From Halomonas sp. (lineage in GTDB: Bacteria > Pseudomonadota > Gammaproteobacteria > Pseudomonadales > Halomonadaceae), in assembly GCF_020832045.1 (NCBI RefSeq), contig NZ_JAFIFK010000039.1, positions 1-36,326 of the forward strand: 36,326 nt of DNA, read 5' to 3'. A program made the translations under genes and the position numbers. Position 1 is the first letter of the stretch; every line of letters starts with the position of its first letter. Positions 32,478-36,326 of the stretch are shown piece after piece. The notes under the pieces are model-generated. The model was given only the letters and a program-made list of their open reading frames with translations. It did not search any database and had not been told where the DNA came from.

Positions 32478-33677
32478 CTAGAGCTCGACGCTCTGGATGG
32501 CGTCATAGGCTGCCGCCACGCGCCGCTGTCGGCTCTTGTCCACACCGATCTCCTCGTTGCTGAGGTAGCAGCCGGGATCCTCTTCCCAGGGGTCGCCAGT
32601 GACTTTCCACGCGCGTACCCGGGTATTGCCGTTACAAATGGCCAGGTAACGGCAGTCGCCGCAGCGGCCCTTGAGCGGACGCGGGCGCTGGCGGAACCCC
32701 TGCATCAGCGCATCCTGGGTATTGCTCCATATTTCGGAGAAGGGCTGCTGACGCACATTGCCGAGGTCGTGGTCCCACCAGAAGGTGTCCGGGTGCACCG
32801 TACCCAGGTTATCGATGTTGGCGATGTGTTCACCCGAGGCATTGCCGCCCCAATTGATCAGGCGGCGTTCAAGTTCCTCGGCCTGATCGGGAAAGTGCTC
32901 GCGAGCCCACATCAGCAGGAAGGGGCCGTCGGCATCGTTGTTACCGGTGACGTATTCACGCTCCACGCCGCGTTCGAGCTCTGATCGACAATGGTCGAAC
33001 AGTCGGGTCATGGCATCGCGGGTCATCTGATACCAGGCGTCCTGCTTACGGTGGCGATGGCCGCGTCCGCCGTAGTTGAGGTGAGAGAGATAGAACTTGT
33101 CGACGTCGTGCTCGTCGATCAGCGCCAGGATGTCGTCGAGCTGCTCGTAATTCTGCTGCGTCAGGGTGAAGCGCAACCCCACCTTGATGCCGTGCTGCTT
33201 GCACAGCTTGACGGCGTGCATCGACTCGCGAAACGCCCCTTTGCGGCGACGGAACTCATCATGGGTGGCCTCGAGACCGTCGATGCTGATGCCCACGTAG
33301 TCGTAGCCACACTCGGCGATTTGCGCGATGTTGCTCTCGTCGATCAGAGTGCCGTTGGTGGAAAGCCCGGTGTAGATGCCGAGCTCCCGAGCACGCTGGG
33401 ATATCTCGAAGATGTCCGGGCGCATCAGCGGCTCGCCGCCGGAAAGAATCAGCGCCGGCACGCGGAACCGCTTGAGGTCGTCGAGAACGGTGAAGACTTC
33501 CTCGGTGGAGAGCTCGCCCTTGAAGTCGATGTCCGCCGACACCGTGTAGCAGTGCTTGCAGGTCAGATTGCAGCGCCGGATCAGGTTCCAGATCACCACC
33601 GGGCCGGGTGGCTTGTGGGCCGGTGGCACTGGCGTGGGCTCGAGCAGCGACTTGACGTAGCGGGTGACGCGGAACAT
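32478..33677 (-). CDS. nirJ: Heme d1 biosynthesis radical SAM protein NirJ
   Basis: NirJ is a cytoplasmic radical SAM enzyme that modifies the propionate side chains of didecarboxysiroheme on the way to heme d1. The 399 residues have the CX3CX2C cluster at C36, C40 and C43 (CNLTCKHC) and a C-terminal SPASM-like cysteine set (GRCGDCRYLAIC and then DPGC). AGGAGG gives it a strong ribosome site. It lies between nirH and nirE, as in Pseudomonas. Confidence 0.95.
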   Translation of the reverse strand: MFRVTRYVKSLLEPTPVPPAHKPPGPVVIWNLIRRCNLTCKHCYTVSADIDFKGELSTEEVFTVLDDLKRFRVPALILSGGEPLMRPDIFEISQRARELGIYTGLSTNGTLIDESNIAQIAECGYDYVGISIDGLEATHDEFRRRKGAFRESMHAVKLCKQHGIKVGLRFTLTQQNYEQLDDILALIDEHDVDKFYLSHLNYGGRGHRHRKQDAWYQMTRDAMTRLFDHCRSELERGVEREYVTGNNDADGPFLLMWAREHFPDQAEELERRLINWGGNASGEHIANIDNLGTVHPDTFWWDHDLGNVRQQPFSEIWSNTQDALMQGFRQRPRPLKGRCGDCRYLAICNGNTRVRAWKVTGDPWEEDPGCYLSNEEIGVDKSRQRRVAAAYDAIQSVEL

Positions 33678-33704
33678 AGGTACCTCCTCTGGCGCGGCGC
33701 AGGC

Positions 33705-34250
33705 TCAGCGCGGCGGACCGGGCCGGCGAGCGAGGCGCAGGCCGGTCTTCTTGAGAATGCGGGAGCTGTAAAGGATGCGGTGGTCGCGACAGGCATCGCC
33801 GAGCAGTTCGCGCAGCGCCTCCGCCTGGGACTCGACCTCGGCCTGGCTGCGCCCATGCAGCATCACGAACAGGTTGTAGGGCCATTCGGGCAGGTGGCGC
33901 GGGCGTCGGTAACAGTGGCTGACGCCGGTGATAGCCGCCACTTCACGCCCCAGCCGCTGAATATGGGCATCGTCCACGTTCCATACGGTCATGCCGTTGG
34001 CCACGTAGCCCAGGCGGTAGTGGTTGGGTACTGCAGCGACACGGCGGATCACTCCGCTATCCTGCATGCGCTGCATACGCGCACGCACTTCATTGCCATC
34101 GAGGCCGAGCGGCTTGCCCACCGCCCCCCAGGGATCCGGCACCAGCGGTAGACCCGCCTGGGTGGCGACGATGAGCGCGCGGTCGAGATCATCCAGGCCA
34201 TCCGATACGGTGGCGGCCATCGGCTCAGACGGGCAGGTGGAGACGGACAT
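33705..34250 (-). CDS. nirH: Siroheme decarboxylase subunit NirH (AsnC-like)
   Basis: NirH is one of four Lrp/AsnC-fold proteins that together decarboxylate siroheme to 12,18-didecarboxysiroheme. The 181 residues have an N-terminal winged-helix part and a C-terminal ferredoxin-like part with HCYRRPRHLPEWPYNLFVM. The C-terminal YSSRILKKTGLRL fits the NirH type. AGGAGG lies upstream of the ATG at 34250, which is inside the nirG end by 26 bases. A later ATG (34220) is possible. The four genes overlap, so their products are probably made in balance. Confidence 0.88.
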   Translation of the reverse strand: MSVSTCPSEPMAATVSDGLDDLDRALIVATQAGLPLVPDPWGAVGKPLGLDGNEVRARMQRMQDSGVIRRVAAVPNHYRLGYVANGMTVWNVDDAHIQRLGREVAAITGVSHCYRRPRHLPEWPYNLFVMLHGRSQAEVESQAEALRELLGDACRDHRILYSSRILKKTGLRLARRPGPPR

Positions 34251-34707
34251 GAAATTCCTCCTGCTTGGGCATGTTGAATACCGTAAGGCCGGTGGCGGCC
34301 TCGATCGCTGCGATCACCTCATCGATACGCTCGGGGGTTTCGGTTGCCAGCACGAACCACATGTTGAGGCGATGCTCGCGGCGGTAGTTGTGGGCCACTT
34401 CGGGGAAGGCGTTGACTGCCGCGGTGACGCGTTCGAAATCGGCCTCCGGTACTTCCAGCGCCGCCAGGGTCAGCCCGCCGCCCAAGCGTTCGGCGTGGTA
34501 CATGGGGCCGAAGCGGCTCAGCACACCGTCCTCCAGCAGACGCTCGAGGCGGTAGAGCAGCTCCCCCTCGGAAAGCGAAATCTCCGCCGCCACGGCGGCA
34601 TAGGGCGACTCGACCAGGGGCAGACCGTCCTGCAGACGGTTGATGATGCGCCGGTCGGCGCTGTCCAGCTCGGCCGGCTCGGACCGCTGGGTGCGTGCAA
34701 GACTCAT
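34225..34707 (-). CDS. nirG: Siroheme decarboxylase subunit NirG (AsnC-like)
   Basis: This 160-residue AsnC-fold protein ends in the FNMPKQEEFHVRLH stretch of the NirG/NirD branch. HNYRREHRLNMWFVL is the shared core with histidine and arginine residues thought to bind substrate. The start at 34707 has GGAGGAG upstream; longer readings overlap nirL in another frame and are not needed. It overlaps nirL by four bases. NirG and NirD are similar; naming follows operon order. Confidence 0.85.
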   Translation of the reverse strand: MSLARTQRSEPAELDSADRRIINRLQDGLPLVESPYAAVAAEISLSEGELLYRLERLLEDGVLSRFGPMYHAERLGGGLTLAALEVPEADFERVTAAVNAFPEVAHNYRREHRLNMWFVLATETPERIDEVIAAIEAATGLTVFNMPKQEEFHVRLHLPV

Positions 34708-35225
34708 GTCTGCTCCTCCCGGGTGTAGCGTCCGCCGCACTGCTTGTACGCCTTGAGGCTGAACAGCACACGGTGGGGTATCTCCTGCAGGGCCTGGCGC
34801 CGAACGATGTCGTCGAGCGCTGCCAGCACTCGTTCTCGCCGGGTGCCGTGGATCATGCAGAACAGGTTGTAGGGCCAGTCGGGCAAGTGCCGCGGGCGGC
34901 GATAGCAAAGCGTTACGGCAGGCTCCTCGGCGAGGCGCCGGCCTACCTCGGATACGGTGTCGTCAGGCAGGTCCCACACCACCATGGCATTGGCGCGGAT
35001 GCCAAGGGCGTGGTGCTTGACCACCAGCCCCATGCGCTTGATCAGGCCTTCACGCTGCCAGCGCTCGACCCAGGCCAGCACCTCGCCTTCGCTCATGCCA
35101 CACTGCTCGGCCAGCGCCTGCCAGGGGCGTGCGGTCAGCGGCAGGCCGCGCTCCAGCAGCGCCCGAAGCCGCTGCGCAGCTGAATCTTCGAGGGGAGAGA
35201 TGAAAGTCATCGACAGGCTGTTCAT
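34704..35225 (-). CDS. nirL: Siroheme decarboxylase subunit NirL (AsnC-like)
   Basis: This 173-residue AsnC-fold protein has LCYRRPRHLPDWPYNLFCMIHG, nearly the same core as NirH, and ends in LFSLKAYKQCGGRY, the NirL-type tail. It overlaps nirD and nirG by four bases each. An ATG five codons later (in SMTF) is a possible alternative start. Confidence 0.86.
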   Translation of the reverse strand: MNSLSMTFISPLEDSAAQRLRALLERGLPLTARPWQALAEQCGMSEGEVLAWVERWQREGLIKRMGLVVKHHALGIRANAMVVWDLPDDTVSEVGRRLAEEPAVTLCYRRPRHLPDWPYNLFCMIHGTRRERVLAALDDIVRRQALQEIPHRVLFSLKAYKQCGGRYTREEQT

Positions 35226-35713
35226 GACACCTCCAGCTCGGCCCAGGGAATGGGGAAGCCGAGGTCGATGTGAAACCCCTCGAGCATCGGCAAGCGTAAT
35301 ACCGGGACTCCAAGCTCCTCTTCCAACGCATCGAGTCGCGCCTCGAGCCGGCCTTCGTCGGCCGCCGTCATCACGAACCAGAGGTTGAAGTCGTGTTCAC
35401 GTGCGTAGTTGTGATTGACCCCCGGGGAACGGTTGATCACTTCCGCCATCCGATCCCGCTCAGCATCGGGTACCGCTACCGCCGCCAGCAGGCTGGCACC
35501 GGCCCGAGCATGATCGAAGACCGGCCCCACCCGGCTCAGAACCTGGCACTGCTGCAGAGTCTGGAGGCGCTCGATCACCTGCGCTTCGCTCGCTCCCACG
35601 CGCTCTGCCATGGCGGCAAAGGGGCGCTCGCAGAGCGGCAGGCCGCGCTGAAAGGCATCGATGAGATGACGGTCGAGTTCGTCGAGTGGTGCAAGCTGAT
35701 CGAGTGCAGCCAT
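35222..35713 (-). CDS. nirD: Siroheme decarboxylase subunit NirD (AsnC-like)
   Basis: This 163-residue AsnC-fold protein opens with LDELDRHLIDAFQRGLPLCERPF and has the core HNYAREHDFNLWFVM and the end LPMLEGFHIDLGF, the NirD pattern. The start at 35713 fits family length, though its ribosome site is weak; the frame stays open for 33 more codons upstream with no family similarity. It is the first gene of the nirDLGHJEN unit. The divergent 269-bp gap to nirC has two Dnr-type boxes. Confidence 0.86.
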   Translation of the reverse strand: MAALDQLAPLDELDRHLIDAFQRGLPLCERPFAAMAERVGASEAQVIERLQTLQQCQVLSRVGPVFDHARAGASLLAAVAVPDAERDRMAEVINRSPGVNHNYAREHDFNLWFVMTAADEGRLEARLDALEEELGVPVLRLPMLEGFHIDLGFPIPWAELEVS

Positions 35714-35803
35714 GAGCGATTTCCAGGCAAGACGTTGGAAGCAAGATCTTAAGCGGTATCTTACATGCGACATCAGCCCTGAAAGCGGCCATCGGCACTG
35801 CCG

Positions 35804-35817
35804 TTGACGCAAGTCAA
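35804..35817. promoter_or_regulatory. Dnr/Fnr box 1 between nirD and nirC
   Basis: TTGAC-GCAA-GTCAA is a perfect palindrome. To the right, TATGGT at 35841-35846 is a possible -10 at 33 bp centre to centre, which would make it the class II promoter of nirC. To the left, TAAGAT on the minus strand (35758-35763) lies 50 bp away, as for a class I site for nirD. Confidence 0.75.
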
Positions 35818-35874
35818 AAGAGGTATTTGCAAAATGCCTTTATGGTGCTCTTCAGGTAGCTACTTGCCGTGGCA

Positions 35875-35888
35875 TTGACATTGGTCAA
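35875..35888. promoter_or_regulatory. Dnr/Fnr box 2 between nirD and nirC
   Basis: TTGAC-ATTG-GTCAA is a second perfect palindrome, 71 bp from box 1 centre to centre. Its centre is about 101 bases from the nirC ATG, and box 1's is 97 from the nirD ATG, so one box per operon is also possible. No -10 at 32 bp is seen for this box in either direction. Confidence 0.72.
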
Positions 35889-35982
35889 AACAACGGCGAG
35901 CCCAGAAGGGCAACACTGCGGCAACGCTGGGCCCATATTGGCCACAGCAAACGCTTTCTTTCGCTGCATCGTGAGGTTTCCC

Positions 35983-36326
35983 ATGCACCTGCCGGCTCTG
36001 CTCCTGCTTCTTGGCTTGCTACTCCCGGCCGCCGCCATGGCGGAGCCCGGCGAGGAATCCCTCTCCCCCCAGCGACAGGCCGAGCTCGAAACCCTGCTCT
36101 ATCAGGACTGCGGTTCCTGCCACGGCATGACCCTACGCGGCGGGCTCGGCCCGGCACTGCCGCGCGATCGCATGGAAGGTTTCAGCGTCGAGGCGCTCGC
36201 CCACATCATTCAATACGGTATTCCCGGCAGCGCCATGCCCGGCTGGAAGGCCCTGCTCAGCGACGCCGAAGCACGCTGGCTGGCGGAGCATCTGCGTACC
36301 GACAACCGCCTGAAAACGCTGCAACA
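35983..36326 (+). CDS. nirC: NirC-like periplasmic cytochrome c (3' end outside window)
   Basis: The first 114 residues are present; no stop is reached. A signal peptide (about 1-20) precedes a small cytochrome c with CGSCH (about 43-47) and a likely methionine ligand in GSAMPGW. It resembles NirC, the cytochrome c55x that donates electrons to NirN or cytochrome cd1 during heme d1 maturation. The ATG follows GAGG. It starts divergently from nirD with Dnr boxes between. nirF and perhaps nirS may follow beyond the window edge. Confidence 0.78.
   Translation, partial: MHLPALLLLLGLLLPAAAMAEPGEESLSPQRQAELETLLYQDCGSCHGMTLRGGLGPALPRDRMEGFSVEALAHIIQYGIPGSAMPGWKALLSDAEARWLAEHLRTDNRLKTLQ

Overview
The window is a high-GC chromosomal stretch that reads as Halomonas or a close Halomonadaceae relative. 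This rests on gene content, protein style and short palindromic intergenic repeats of a kind I associate with that group; no database was searched. It is almost entirely a denitrification and nitrate-respiration island of about 36 kb. Apart from a partial gene at the left edge, nearly every gene serves nitrate respiration, nitric oxide reduction, heme d1 synthesis, or their regulation and transport.

Layout. (1) 1-71: start of a probable GlxA/AraC-type regulator. (2) 171-11966, minus strand: one long, tightly packed operon narG-narH-narJ-narI-ppiC-moaB-moeA-Crp/Fnr regulator-DGC protein-moaA. It couples the membrane nitrate reductase to its molybdenum-cofactor genes and a Dnr-like regulator. 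A palindromic repeat sits between narI and ppiC. (3) 12164-13450, minus: a NarK-like MFS protein that lacks both nitrate-binding arginines. (4) 13649-16212, plus: narX-narL two-component system, then a terminator. (5) 16534-20256, plus: a narK2-type antiporter, a universal stress protein and a narK1-type transporter, behind a perfect NarL 7-2-7 site. (6) 20452-22385, plus: two unassigned membrane proteins followed by norE and norF, behind a Dnr-type box. (7) 22459-27643, minus: norC-norB-norQ-norD and a 68-residue membrane protein, with two direct copies of a ~112-bp repeat bracketing norD. (8) 27875-29917, minus: nnrS, sirB2 and a carboxymuconolactone-decarboxylase-like gene. (9) 30032-35713, minus: nirD-nirL-nirG-nirH-nirJ-nirE-nirN for heme d1. 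(10) 35983 to the end, plus: start of nirC.

How it works together. NarXL senses nitrate and nitrite and probably drives narK and narG. NarK proteins bring in nitrate and export nitrite, and NarGHI reduces nitrate at the cytoplasmic face. The nir genes make heme d1 for a cytochrome cd1 nitrite reductase whose structural gene nirS is not in the window. NorCB reduces NO, with NorQ/NorD for activation and NorE/NorF as accessory proteins. Dnr/Fnr-type boxes (TTGAC-N4-GTCAA or one mismatch from it) lie upstream of norC, the norE operon, nnrS and the nirD/nirC divergent region. At the first three, a plausible -10 hexamer lies exactly 32 bp from the box centre. The Crp/Fnr protein at 1628-2371 is the obvious candidate to read them.

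No rRNA, tRNA, CRISPR array, insertion sequence or prophage gene was seen. Nothing here is clearly a wholly new system. The most promising unknowns are the two membrane proteins co-transcribed with norEF, the arginine-less NarK paralog, the atypical stress protein between the two transporters, and the repeats around norD.
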